Positions 54,216-64,000 of a stretch of 64,000 nt of DNA are shown here, piece after piece. The stretch comes from Epiperipatus broadwayi (Eukaryota > Onychophora > Udeonychophora > Euonychophora > Peripatidae). A model generated the notes under the pieces. The model was not told the origin of the DNA. It did no database searches and saw only the letters and a list, made by a program, of their open reading frames with translations. Each line of letters opens with the position of its first letter. Position 1 is the stretch's first letter. The stretch is from the NCBI GenBank assembly GCA_028023455.1, contig JAQFVV010006353.1, positions 1,736,001 to 1,800,000 on the forward strand, in the 5' to 3' direction. A program made the translations under genes and the position numbers.

Positions 54216-54254
54216 AAACTTAAAGCTCATATTAGATGATATATATATATATAT
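54216..54254. repeat. Duplicated TA microsatellite junction
   Basis: TTAGATGATATATATATATA and TAAACTTAA occur twice in a row (54192-54222, 54232-54262). A 40-bp tandem duplication at the junction between family A and family B units. Confidence 0.7.
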
Positions 54255-54625
54255 AAACTTAAGAGCATGCTAACTCTCTAAACAAGCTTTTTTTAATTTT
54301 TTTATGATAAATGCTACTACAAGAGAAGGCATTCAAATCATCTTTATCTTAGATTGTCCCCATCACCAGACCGGTTTCGACCTATGGGTCTCTTCAGTGA
54401 GGAGTTGGGATATTAGATTAAAAAAAACAACTCAAGCTAAGCATTTATCTAAAAGGTAATTCTCAAAAAGAAGATCTAAACCTTTAGACATCTGCATGTC
54501 TTTAAAGTCAGCTCTCCAACTGAAAAATTATATGGGCCTGAACGTAATTCAGATACTCCATATATTTATAGGCTTAGCCATTTAATTTAGCCAAAGCCAA
54601 TCTGACTTTATTATATATATATATA
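54255..54625 (-). mobile_element. Family B unit, minus strand
   Basis: Aligns with 16805-17400 in reverse: AGAGCATGCTAACTCT, AAACAAGCTTT, ATGATAAATGCTACTACAAG, AGATTGTCCCCATC, hammerhead, GATATTAGATTAAAAA, TAGACATCTGCATGTCTTTA, CAACTGAAAAATTATATGGG. Single full-length unit of about 350 bp ending in (TA)n. Confidence 0.78.
54362..54401 (-). ncRNA. Hammerhead ribozyme motif, family B, intact
   Basis: Minus strand: CTGAAGA (54391-54397), perfect 4-bp stem II GACC/GGTC with CATA loop (54379-54390), GAAA (54375-54378), stem III ACCGGT (54370-54375), C17 (54369), stem I CTCA with TGGT (three of four pairs). All core bases are intact; predicted cleavage between 54369 and 54368. With 35049-35089, the best candidate for activity. 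Confidence 0.83.
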
Positions 54626-55773
54626 TATATTAATGAATATTTTTATTAAATACATTTTTTATTTAATTCATTAGACCATTTTAAATAGATAAAGACGTTT
54701 TTCAAGTTCTTCAGTTTTTAAGGCTTCTCTTAAGTATCAAATTAATCATCCAAGGCCTTGGTTAGACAGAAAGTTGGTAAAACTGATGGTAGAAATACCA
54801 CAAAAAACTAGAGATATTAATGAGAAGGGAATTACACCCTATACACATGCACAGTAACATTATTTAAATACATCAACAATGTTTTGTTGAGTATGAAGGA
54901 TACACTTAAACCAAAGTCCAAAATAGAGACTTCGAAGAGATAAGAGCAGATGTCTTATCTTTGTACCTAAATTCACTTATATAGATATTAAAACAAGATA
55001 TAGCATGTATATAGGTTGTAACCTTCTGATTAAATTTACACAAGAATGCTGCACTAGTAAATTAAATAGTTACATAGAAAGATATTTGTAGTAGTTAAAT
55101 AAGCTATAAATAAGAATATTTCAAGGATGGGGTGTTGAAGTTGGGCCTAAAACAAATCATCAAAAAAAAAAAACACAACAACATCGGAAGTTGGGTAAAT
55201 GTTATAAAACCACAAAAAAAAAAAAAAAAAATAGGATGATATGAAAAGTGAAAAAAGAAAAAAACCATACGCTGGCTTTAGAGATTTGGATTTATTACAG
55301 GATATAAATTGTTTAGGAATATATTAAGAAATCAGTAATGAAATTTTTTTTTTTTGTTTTTATCACATATTTTGACTGATAATAAAAATTTATTAAGTCT
55401 TTACAAAACAACTATTTATTCAATTTTTATATTTAAAACAAGTATTTGTTTTTTTTTTTTTTGTAAAAAAATACAAAATTGCTTTTATTAAAGAATTACT
55501 GTTTATGTTTATTTGGATTTTTATTTCTGTAAATTGTTCAAAGTAATGAAAATTATAGTTTTTACTATTAAATTTATGAAATTGTTGAAAGCTTTATGCA
55601 CAAATATTAGATTTGTAAGCGCAAATAGAAAAGCATCTTTGTATTTATTTACTTTAAAAAAAAAAAAGAATTTTAGTTAAAAGCTATTAATTTATAATAT
55701 TTTATTGCAAAAGTAAATTATTTCAAACTTTTCAAACATTAAACACTTTTTGAGTATTATAGTTGTGATTTTT
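54626..55773. other. No gene; family C fragment and homopolymers
   Basis: 54890-54990 has GAAGAGATAAGAGCAGATG, TCTTATCTTTGTACC and AAATTCACTTATATAGA like family C. 55155-55260 and 55340-55460 are rich in A and T homopolymers. Confidence 0.5.
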
Positions 55774-55880
55774 TTTTTTCATATGTCATAGCATCTGCCG
55801 GGACGCGAACCCACACCCGTCTGCAACCAACTACTTGCTTGCATGGCGGCTGCGATACCTCTCGGCTAACAACGCAAGAC
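55774..55880 (-). mobile_element. tRNA-derived SINE, copy 2 with 14-bp target duplication
   Basis: Reverse complement of 49855-49963 with few changes: CATATGTCATAGC, GGGACGCGAACCC (B box), CAACCAACTACTTGCTTGC, GACCTCTCGGCTAAC equivalent ACCTCTCGGCTAACAACG. The word TAGTTGTGATTTTT occurs on both sides (55760-55773, 55881-55894), a 14-bp target-site duplication next to the poly(A) tail. Direct evidence of retroposition by a LINE. Confidence 0.9.
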
Positions 55881-55894
55881 TAGTTGTGATTTTT

Positions 55895-56369
55895 GACTTA
55901 TATAAAACTCTTTCTTACGGGGGAGGGGGTAAGGAAAGGTAAACACAAAAATATATTTTGTCTGGAAGTACCGATAGTATGAGTTTAGCTTTAGCTCTTT
56001 GAGTGTGTGTGTATATATGTCTCATGGTGTAAGTGGTGTAATGTACCTTTCTACCACATGATCTATGATTCAATTTGATATAGAATTTTTTTTTTTTTTT
56101 ATGGTAACAGAGGATTTCCAAGCAAACTTAGAATTTCATTCAGATAGTTATCTCATAAAGGGCCAGTCAATTATTGATCAGCAAATGAGTATCTAGCTAT
56201 TCTTAGAAGATAAAGGAGGTAATGGTAGGTCAAATGATTTGTAAGCTAATTCCTTTGACATGCATATTTGAAGAGTTGTGGCAAGCTGAAGTCCAGACAT
56301 ACTGTAGGGAACATTGAACTGTGAGCATCGGGATAAAATGCATAACACTAAAGCAGGCCGGCTGCCAAT
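55895..56369. other. No gene seen
   Basis: Unassigned, with a GGGGAGGGGG stretch at 55920-55929 and (GT)n near 56002-56011. Confidence 0.4.
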
Positions 56370-56535
56370 AAATGGCATCTTTTCTGTGCTTTATAGCCTC
56401 GAAATAATGCCACCCGGTGCCTGCTGCCATGTTTCAGCGGCCTCTTTCTGCGCTTTTGCATAGATATATAGGTTTAGAAGGTGGCAGCCATGTAAATGCA
56501 TATTTATGTGCTTTTGCATACAAATAGCGCCATTA
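56370..56535. repeat. Repeat family F, three short units
   Basis: TCTTTTCTGTGCTTTATAGC, CTCTTTCTGCGCTTTTGCAT and ATATTTATGTGCTTTTGCAT at about 56378, 56443 and 56500, with GGCAGCC or GCCACC between. Similar to 23300-23490. GC-richer than the flanks; may be an old satellite or an exonised repeat. No domain in the overlapping minus frames. Confidence 0.45.
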
Positions 56536-57134
56536 AGGGGCTGACATGATCTATTACAAGACTACTGAAAACCATTTAAAAATCTTTGCTAAATAAATGT
56601 CTGTTACCAAGTGTTATTTTTCACAGTTTCTTTGTGGAGAAGATATTCCCTGGTTATAGGCTATTTTATCTTTTATCTACACAGCGTGTTCCTTGAAAAG
56701 GTGACTGCTTCCTCTCTATCTGCAGCACCAGCTCTGAATTATGTAGTAATGGATCATGAGTTATGGCATATGTAATAGGGTATTTTGTACCTTCACCAAT
56801 CATCTTAAAGTTTTCTCAACCATTAAGAAATCTTCCAAAAAACTTGAAAATGTTCTTGTCCTTCATGACTTTACTGCCGTAGACAATTTCAATCATTTCC
56901 AACATTTCATTAGCATTTGCCCCCAATCTAAAACAAAATTTAATGTTAGCATATTCTATCATCATGAGACAAGGTATACATAGCCACATTTTACATTGTA
57001 ACCTATGATCAGGCAAGTCAGCACTTTAAAATTCTTATGGTGAATATGTAATACATGCTTTAATTCAGAGATGGCGCTGCAGGCAGTTTGGAGAGAATCA
57101 CCAATCTGGTTTTAATTGGGAAATACTTTACTTT
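56536..57134. other. No gene seen
   Basis: Overlapping short frames on both strands (56756-56983 plus, 56816-57016 minus) have no known domain. 57068-57090 GAGATGGCGCTGCAGGCAG is isolated. Confidence 0.4.
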
Positions 57135-57245
57135 ATATATATATATAACAAACTAACCAAAGGAAATACATATAAAAACAAAAAAAGACTTATAAATCAG
57201 AGGACTGGTAATGCCTCTGTGCCGGTCAAAATCGTGTATTCATTC
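57135..57245 (-). repeat. Repeat family H copy
   Basis: Minus strand: CCAGTCCTCTGATTTATAAG, TCTTTTTTTGTTTTTATATG, TTTCCTTTGGTTAGTTTG then (TA)n. Two plus-strand relatives at 59428-59520 and 61838-61920. 57222-57240 also holds TGCCGGTCAAAAT shared with the family A dimer border. Confidence 0.6.
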
Positions 57246-59427
57246 AACAAGACCAATAATCCAAGCAAAAGTACCTTGAATCCAACCATGCACAAAATAC
57301 ATATGTCAGGACAAGGATGAATCCTAACCTATTTGCCTACACTATTGCCTCTCTGACTAATGGATAACGTTTGTGATGACACTAGCAGTGCTTGGTTTTA
57401 TTCTGTCCCAGCTGGAGGTCATGGTTCACATAGAGACTCAAAATAATAAAGGGTTTATATAAAAATTTAATGATTTAAGGAATTCTGAAGATTGCAGAAC
57501 GGTACAGATATGATTTGATTGATTACTAATGGTTTGAACCGTAATAATAATAATTCTTTATGGCAACATTACACAGAAGTGAATTTAAATCGAAGAAATA
57601 TTTAAATAAGTAGAGTAATTAACCTTAGAGATTGGGAGTGATGACAAACTAAGCTTATTTAAGATAACAATATTATAGGAATTTATTAAGGAATTTAGTA
57701 CAAAATAAGTAGTCTTTGTTTATACAACTTGGTTATTTTCTTTAATTCGTTTTGATGTGGCTTTGACAAACAGTGTAAAAGTTTGTTAATTGGTCAGCCA
57801 AAACCCAATCAGCAATAAAATAAGATATTACAAAGAAACCTGTTATATATATATATATATTACAAAATATGAAAGATGGGCATTTAAAACACTATTACCT
57901 TTAACCTTTAAAGTCATTTGTATATAATGAGTGTGGGAATCAAAATAGTTCTTAAATAAATAATTGACGATTATACAGTCAGATTTAATTAATTAATGAA
58001 ATTGGTTTGTGAAGGACGTGCCACCACAGCAGAGAACCTTTCAGGTTTGCTAAATAAAGATAGAAAATGATAAAGAAGGCAGTATGCTATTATAGATTAC
58101 AACAAAATAAATAAGGACTGTTATGAACCTGGGTGGCTTTACTACAGACGATTTCCTAGTAAATATAACTAGATGATGAGAAATGCTAGCCCTCCAGCCA
58201 AACATATCTCTAAATAATCATAATAATATTTTGATGTGCATATACATCTTAATGGCAATGCTCGGAAAGATCCCTTGGTATGAACTATGTCTACTTTGAG
58301 GGAGTGTAAAAGGTTGGACTGGTCAGATTCCAAAGGTCCTAAGAGGTTGGTAGCAAAGCAAGAATAGCAATAATAAAGTAATGGTTGTAACTATAAATAC
58401 ACAATGCCTTAGACATATATGGATAGATAGTGTATCATTAACAAAATAATAAATCCTGATTAAAATCATTGGCTCCCTGATATAATGTAAAATCCCAGAA
58501 ACATTAGGTCATTAATGAATGAATAGTAAATTATATTACAAAAAGAAAGGCAAAAATTAAAACTAAAATATAAAATTGTTTTCCCCACTCATCATGGAAG
58601 ATTACAAAATAGGACTTGTCTTTAATTACATAGACAGGCATTAAATATCAAACTAATAAATTGTAAATCATAATTTTAATATTTTCTGACAAATAAAATA
58701 TATGTATGAAATATATATACTGATAAAATTCTATGATAAATTTTACTTAATTGATTCACTAAAATTATTTATTCTTTCAGAAATAATTACAGGGCTATTT
58801 TAAATTGGAGGTAATAGTAAGATACTTTTAAAATAATTTCAATCATTCAAATAAATATATATATGAGGTACAAAACTAAATGAGCTTTCTATTAATTAAT
58901 TTACAGAAGGAAGTCTTCTTGTAATGATTTTTAAATTAAAAAAAAAAGGACAGGGGGAGGATTTAAAGTTAATAGCTCATTGAATTTTGTAGTTGGCCAT
59001 TTCAGTAAGTCAAATAATCTAAACAAACCGACAAAAATTAATTTAATTTGCCGCATCAAAATAATGTAAAATTTTATAAGAATTGATATTTTAAATTGAA
59101 TAAAATTAAAAGACGCATTTTAAACCAAGCCGTATAAACATTACACACATATATAAAATATATAAATTAATATTGATTTACACAAGTGAAATAAAATCAG
59201 TGGCTTGCAGCAAATTGGAGATTATAATAATATACCTATTGGAAGATGTTTCATGGCTTGACAGAGGCAGTTACAGTCAGAGTATTAGCAGGTTTACTTG
59301 ACACAGACAGGCTCTGGCTAGATGTTGGCAGAACTGGATGGCATTGATGAGCTGGTGAGACAGAGCTCCGGGAAGCACAGTCGATCTTTTAGCCAGCCAT
59401 TCTTTTAGGCACGATGTCTTGTATATA
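57246..59427. other. No gene seen
   Basis: AT-rich, unassigned. 59220-59420 is less AT-rich (GACAGAGGCAGTTACAGTCA, CTCCGGGAAGCACAG) but without a frame or repeat partner. (TA)n at 57846-57860. Confidence 0.45.
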
Positions 59428-59525
59428 GATTAATCACTGGTTTTCTTTCTGATGAAAACCAGTCCTCTTGTTGAAATATAATATTATGATTTATAAGTCT
59501 TTTTTTGTTACAGGTACCCCCTTTC
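59428..59525 (+). repeat. Repeat family H copy with 9-bp hairpin
   Basis: CTGGTTTTC and GAAAACCAG form a perfect stem around TTTCTGAT, then TCCTCTTGTTGAAATAT, GATTTATAAGTCTTTTTTTG and TTACAGGTACCCCC. Same order as the other two copies. Confidence 0.6.
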
Positions 59526-61734
59526 ATACCTCCAACACTCTATGTGGCCCAGTCCGAATCCAAGACTCATGATATTAGCATTATTTATTAATTACTAGAT
59601 TAATAAATAGTAAAGCACTAAAATATACAAACAATTAATTGCTATATACAGTTTAAACCCCAACTTAATTATATTGTAAATAAATATTTAAATTAAATTA
59701 TAAGACATACACAATATATAATCTTAAGCAATTATTACCTTATTAAATGTGTTATAACACCAACATAATATAACAATGCATGTAAATAAGATAAGATAAA
59801 ATGAACGCAATCAAGAAATGAAAATAAATATTAAAGTAAACAAATATCAAATAAAAAACTATATTAGTAGTAATTAAAAATGATGTCAGCAATCTGGATT
59901 TAAATGATGATCACAAACTTGCTTTTAGTTGAACAACAAACTTCTCCAAAGAGATAAAACTTCTTATCTGCTGAATAACCTACAAAAATTTAGGTAGAGG
60001 ATTCAAGTTTACAATTCGAAGAGAAACATCAGTAAATTTTGAATGGAAATACTATTAAAAAAATAATATCTGAATATCGGAGAAAGCGAGAACAAATATA
60101 TAGATTTAAAGTTACCCCATGGAGGAATTCAAAATTGAAATCTTTGCAAATAAATTCAGATCATTCGAATTTCCAAAGTGTCAGTAATTCTAAGTTATAG
60201 ATCGCAATATCTAGATTCGAGGATATATAATAATATAAGAAATATTGACATTACTTCACTCAAAATAAGTCATTAAAGAAAAATATAAATAATGATAGAG
60301 ACAGATATGTATTCCTAAGTGTAGAAGCAATATCGGGAAAAGAAAGTCATCATCCACGAAGCTATAACATGTCAAAACTGGGATGGAATTGACATATTAC
60401 CTTATACCCATGCTTTAAAACATCAAGTCAATTTTTAATGAATGGATCATATAAGTCTCCACTTCAAAGCAGACATTCTAAGGCATTAAAGGAGAAATGA
60501 CTTAATGGATATTCTATAAGGCTCACAATTTACCATCTACACCTGAAATGGATTAACAAGGATTACTGGAATGATTCACTGGGACATTTTTTTTAAAAAC
60601 TTCAAAACCAAGTTTAAGTTGACATCATTCATTTTATTTATTTGTATATTTGATATTTGTTCTTTTCTTTACTTTAATATAGAGACAAAGTAAGTAATAT
60701 AAGTGTTAGCATGTAATATAATGAAGAAATATTGGTGCCTTTAGTATAAGCAAAATAAAATATATTCTATGATGAGTGCTTGACTGCATACTAATCCGAT
60801 CATCATCAAAAGGGAAAGGTATGATTTTTACCTGTAATTAGTTCAACATTTATATACTTGCAACACATACACTTTTCTTTGCTTGTTTATATTAATAGTT
60901 GTGTTAAATGTTTTTGGTATATTTGACTATTTCTGTCATAAATGGTCATCTTTGTCTATCTATCGTACATAACAAGACAACCCCAGATCACCATGATGAC
61001 AGATAGGAATCTAATATACAAAGTTAATTAATATAAAATGAATTATGAGTTTCAATTGAAAATATAATAAATAAAGATGATTATGGTAATCCAAAATATA
61101 ATATAAATTTCATTTATGCTAGTAAAGACATAAAATGGTTACCCTTTGTAGGGATCAGAGTTAGGAATAATATTTAGAACCAACTATAAGCAAAAAATGA
61201 CCATAAATGTCTAAATAAATGTTTTATAATTTTGTTTCAAATTTTCTTTGTTAAAAATATTAATCGCTGTATATATATTTATTAAATATATTCAAATGAT
61301 AGATTAAAACTCTTGGTATGTTTTTCTATAGTCAACTTTCAATTAGTCACATCTCATATATTTATAAATATTTTCGCCCATTTACACATAAATTCATATT
61401 CATTCCTAGCATTAAACACTTACACATGTATACACCTATCTGTATTTTAAGTGATACTAATATAGATTGAAGTAGACAATCAGGTAGAGTTTCCATGAGT
61501 TCAAAACTCAGGATAACAGAAATGAAATAAGGCATGGATGAGGTGAGTTAGATATATATTTTATATTTAGGTGATTCTTAACCTCTCCCCTCTTTGGAAT
61601 GAAATCAATGTGTATGTGGAATATATTGTTACAAAGATCAAAGATATACTCTTTTATTCATTGTGATAACCTAACTAACCTATATTCGTACCAGGTAAAG
61701 CTAGTTCGATTACAATATAATTATATATATATAT
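59526..61734. other. No gene seen
   Basis: Long AT-rich tract. TTTCCATGAGTTCAAAACTC near 61490 is weakly tRNA-like. No convincing feature. Confidence 0.45.
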
Positions 61735-61920
61735 CATTAAAAGCTAGTCAACACTTAGACAATCCCAATAACAATCAACAATTTCAAAATGTTGTCAAGG
61801 AAACCTTCTTTTAACAATAAAGGTGAATCCAATATTTTTTCTTTCTAATGAAAACCAGTCCTCTGGTGGAAATATATTATTTCTTGGATTTATTCCTTTG
61901 GTTAGTTTTATATATATATA
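61735..61920 (+). repeat. Family S single unit joined to family H
   Basis: AAAGCTAGTCAACACTTAGA, CAATCCCAATAACAATCAAC, AAATGTTGTCAAGGAAACC, TTTTAACAATAAAGGTG match 20955-21225. It passes directly into family H (AATGAAAACCAGTCCTCTGG ... TTCCTTTGGTTAGTTTTATA). The junction suggests S and H are parts of one composite element. Confidence 0.65.
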
Positions 61921-61925
61921 TATAT

Positions 61926-62192
61926 GATCACTAGATGGAGCTTTACCAATAGCTCCTAACAAGCTTTTGTTTACATAAACACTGAGAGAGATAGAATTCA
62001 ATATTTCTTTCGTTGTCTTCACCTCCAGACCAGCTGGTTCCGAGCTAGCTGGCTTATGTCAGTGAAGGGTAGGGAGAAACCAGCTGGTCTAGAGGTGGAG
62101 ACAATGAAAGAGATATTGAACTTTATCTCTCTTGGCATTTATGTAAACAAAAGCTTGTTAGGAGCTATTGGTAAAGCTCCATCTAGTGATCA
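61926..62192. mobile_element. Family B-like head-to-head inverted repeat
   Basis: Arms 61926-62044 and 62077-62192 pair: GATCACTAGATGGAGC / GCTCCATCTAGTGATC, AACAAGCTTTTGTTTACATA / TATGTAAACAAAAGCTTGTT, CCAGACCAGCTGGTT / AACCAGCTGGTCTAG-like. The centre carries a decayed hammerhead. Flanking AAGCTTGTTAGGAGCTATTGG matches family B ends. Confidence 0.78.
62019..62066 (-). ncRNA. Decayed hammerhead with long stem III
   Basis: Minus strand: CTGACAT (62056-62062) for CTGATGA, a stem II region rich in AGC-TAGCT, GGAA before a perfect 10-nt palindrome ACCAGCTGGT (62029-62038) as stem III, C17, TGGAGG. Two core changes, so inactive, but the longer stem III is a variant of interest. Confidence 0.5.
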
Positions 62193-62655
62193 TAAAATGC
62201 AAGCTAAAAGCAATTTATGAAATTTATAACTTGCTTTGTTTATCATATATATTTATATATAATAAATGATAGATTTAAATGCAATAAAATATTGTAAATA
62301 CTTGACAATAATAATTGTAAATATAGACAGAGTCAACTTTGATTGCGTGCTCGATGGCTAAAAATATTTTTTAAAGTGAAATATATATAGTCAGGTATTA
62401 ATGGATAGTTTTATGTATTGCGACAACTTTCATATTGTCAAGTTTACTGTAAGAATTAATATCATTGATTCCTTTTATTGTTGTTCTTTTTGTTATTACT
62501 TTCCTTATGCAAAATCTTATCAAAAAGTAAAGTTTCTTCACCACATATATGTCAAACGATATTGAAGAATGTCATTGATTATCTTACTGAAGTAATATCA
62601 ATAATAAAATTATTTACCTTATACACTTTATGTAATTCTACAAGTTAGTTTTCAC
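62193..62655. other. No gene seen
   Basis: AT-rich unassigned sequence. Confidence 0.45.
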
Positions 62656-63130
62656 CCTTGCAAATAGCTCCTGTTTCAACTGTTTAGCAGTATTCTTCAG
62701 AAGTTCTTCAATATTTAAAAAAGAATTAAAAATAATAAAATCGTTTTCCTTATGCACTTTATATAATGCAATAATTTATTTTTCACTTGCAAATAGTTTA
62801 AAGTTTTGACTATTCAACAGTCTTCTTCAGAGTTCCTTCTCATTTATACATTGCACTTGAAAGATAACTGATAGTTTTGACTATTCATTAGCTTTCCTCA
62901 GAACTCTTTCTTATGTTATACATTACACTTCAAAATGGCTGACAGTTTTGACTGTTCATTAGCCTTCTTCAGAACTCGTTCTCATTTTATACATTACACT
63001 TCAAAATGGCTGACAGTTTTGACTGTTCATTATCCTTCTTCAGAATTCTTTCTCATTTTATATATTACCCTTGCAAAATAGCTTAATGTTTTGACTGTTC
63101 AGAAGCCTTTCTCAGAGTCATTAATATTTA
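62656..63130 (-). repeat. 71-bp tandem array, about six units, hammerhead-like
   Basis: AGTTTTGAC recurs at 62802, 62873, 62944, 63015 and (TGTTTTGAC) 63087, i.e. 71-72 bp spacing, with a diverged first unit at about 62672. Units carry CTTCTTCAGA, ATACATTACACTTCAAAAT. On the minus strand each gives CTGAAGAAGGCTAATGAACA then GTCAAAAC, the same pattern (CTGAAGA-A, stem, AAA) as the 45.7-46.2 kb array. Confidence 0.8.
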
Positions 63131-63623
63131 AAACTATATGTGCCCATATGATGATTGATAATTTTTTCTCTAGATAATATATTTTACCTATGTTCAGATA
63201 CTCCACCTGGGAGACTTTTATGTACTCTAGTGCTATGATTTCTTTTATTTTTATTATCATCATCATCATCATCAAGAAATCCCAGTAAGAAAAGTCAAAA
63301 CATCATACATTAGTTTAAAATATTCTAAGAAAACATAATCTCTAAATAGAAGCAAAATTCAAGATTTGATATCTGATTCAGAATTTAGAGAATAACAATT
63401 TATTCTTATTAATATGCATAATTTGTTCATGGATGTAACCCATATTTAAATTATGCATGTATTTTTGTAAATCATGATATTTGCAGTGTTAATTATATTT
63501 ATAAAAGAACTTTGAAAATATCTCAAAAATTATTTGATAATGGTTTATTAAAAATCTTACCCATCCAACATTTATAGATATTTTATAATCTTAAAAATTT
63601 TGCTCGCCAAGTACCATATTAAA
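63131..63623. other. No gene; ATC microsatellite
   Basis: (ATC)n at about 63256-63276. Otherwise AT-rich. Confidence 0.5.
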
Positions 63624-63705
63624 CATCACATGATCACCATTTCCTATGCTTGCTTCTAACTCTGGCTTGCACTGAGTGGCAATACTATATGGAGAGTTTT
63701 ACATG
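63624..63705 (+). repeat. Element E fragment
   Basis: AAACATCACATGATCACCAT, TTCCTATGCTTGC, then ACTCTGGCTTGCACTGAGTG and ATACTATATGGAGAGTTTT match the ends and centre of 37380-37560 with the middle deleted. Confidence 0.65.
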
Positions 63706-64000
63706 TTTCAAGTACCATATTATTTAAAAAGCTAAACGATTTATTTTCATCTTATTGTACTATTTATTTAAGAGTGTTGATCTTATTCATGTCACTAAAG
63801 AGGTATTATATGCATGAGTACGTGTTGAATATTTGTAATAATTTTTCCTTCTAGCCAACAAATAACTCAAAATATATGCCAAGATGTTAGTCTTATGGGA
63901 CAACCTATTGCAATATTATGTACTCATTTCACTATAATATATATATATGGCTTTTTGTAAATGTATATGCATTTTTATTATGTCTTCTAAATGTTATAAA
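63706..64000. other. No gene seen
   Basis: AT-rich to the window end; (TA)n at about 63937-63948. Confidence 0.45.

Overview
This window looks like strongly AT-rich intergenic DNA from a metazoan, most likely an invertebrate; the species cannot be fixed from sequence alone. No host protein-coding gene with a convincing exon chain was found. Open frames are short and mostly random or parts of transposable elements. The recognisable content is almost entirely mobile DNA: non-LTR retrotransposons (an RTE-like family and a second LINE with a C-terminal zinc-knuckle-like domain), Penelope-like elements (PLEs) with a GIY-YIG endonuclease, mariner, pogo/Tigger-like and hAT DNA transposons, tRNA-derived SINEs, foldback elements, satellites and microsatellites.

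The most interesting signal is a large set of hammerhead-ribozyme (HHR) motifs of the minimal type I form known from PLEs and animal retrozymes: a CUGANGA core, a short stem II, GAAA, a 2-8 nt-arm stem III, then UH and a stem I. There are at least two families. Family A (stem II GTGCTG/CAGCAT type, stem I CCAA/TTGG) is at 0.6, 10.7, 11.1, 13.6, 16.1, 47.0, 53.5 and 54.0 kb. Family B (stem III ACCGGT, ACTGGT or ACCATGGT) is at 16.9-17.4, 27.9-28.4, 34.6-35.1, 54.4 and 62.0 kb, with decayed copies at 11.9, 37.8 and 44.8 kb. Several loci carry tandem monomers (423, 490, about 416 and 318 bp), and three carry head-to-head inverted monomers. A PLE with RT-linker and GIY-YIG endonuclease sequence sits directly beside the best tandem dimer, and is itself a head-to-head inverted pair.

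Layout. 0-9 kb: hairpin, family A copy, two large foldbacks, a TA-flanked 848-bp mariner remnant, a 1.1-kb pogo/Tigger-like element, a LINE 3' end and an inverted repeat family. 10-18.3 kb: HHR-bearing inverted repeats, an RTE 3' end, a nested foldback, and a 1.9-kb hAT copy with transposase remains that is interrupted by a family B cluster. 18-25 kb: mostly unassigned sequence, a near-perfect 70-bp-arm hairpin, a 61-bp tandem array and two larger tandem arrays. 25-31 kb: RTE fragment, tRNA-like foldback, family B cluster. 30-37 kb: PLE copies, retrozyme-like dimer and a 150-160-bp satellite. 37-49 kb: LINE and RTE relics, and a 75-83-bp tandem array. 49-64 kb: SINE pair, HHR dimers, further repeats and long unassigned stretches.

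No operon or pathway logic applies. The functional links are between elements: PLE reverse transcriptase/endonuclease is the likely source of mobility for the HHR-bearing units, and the LINEs for the poly(A)-tailed SINE.
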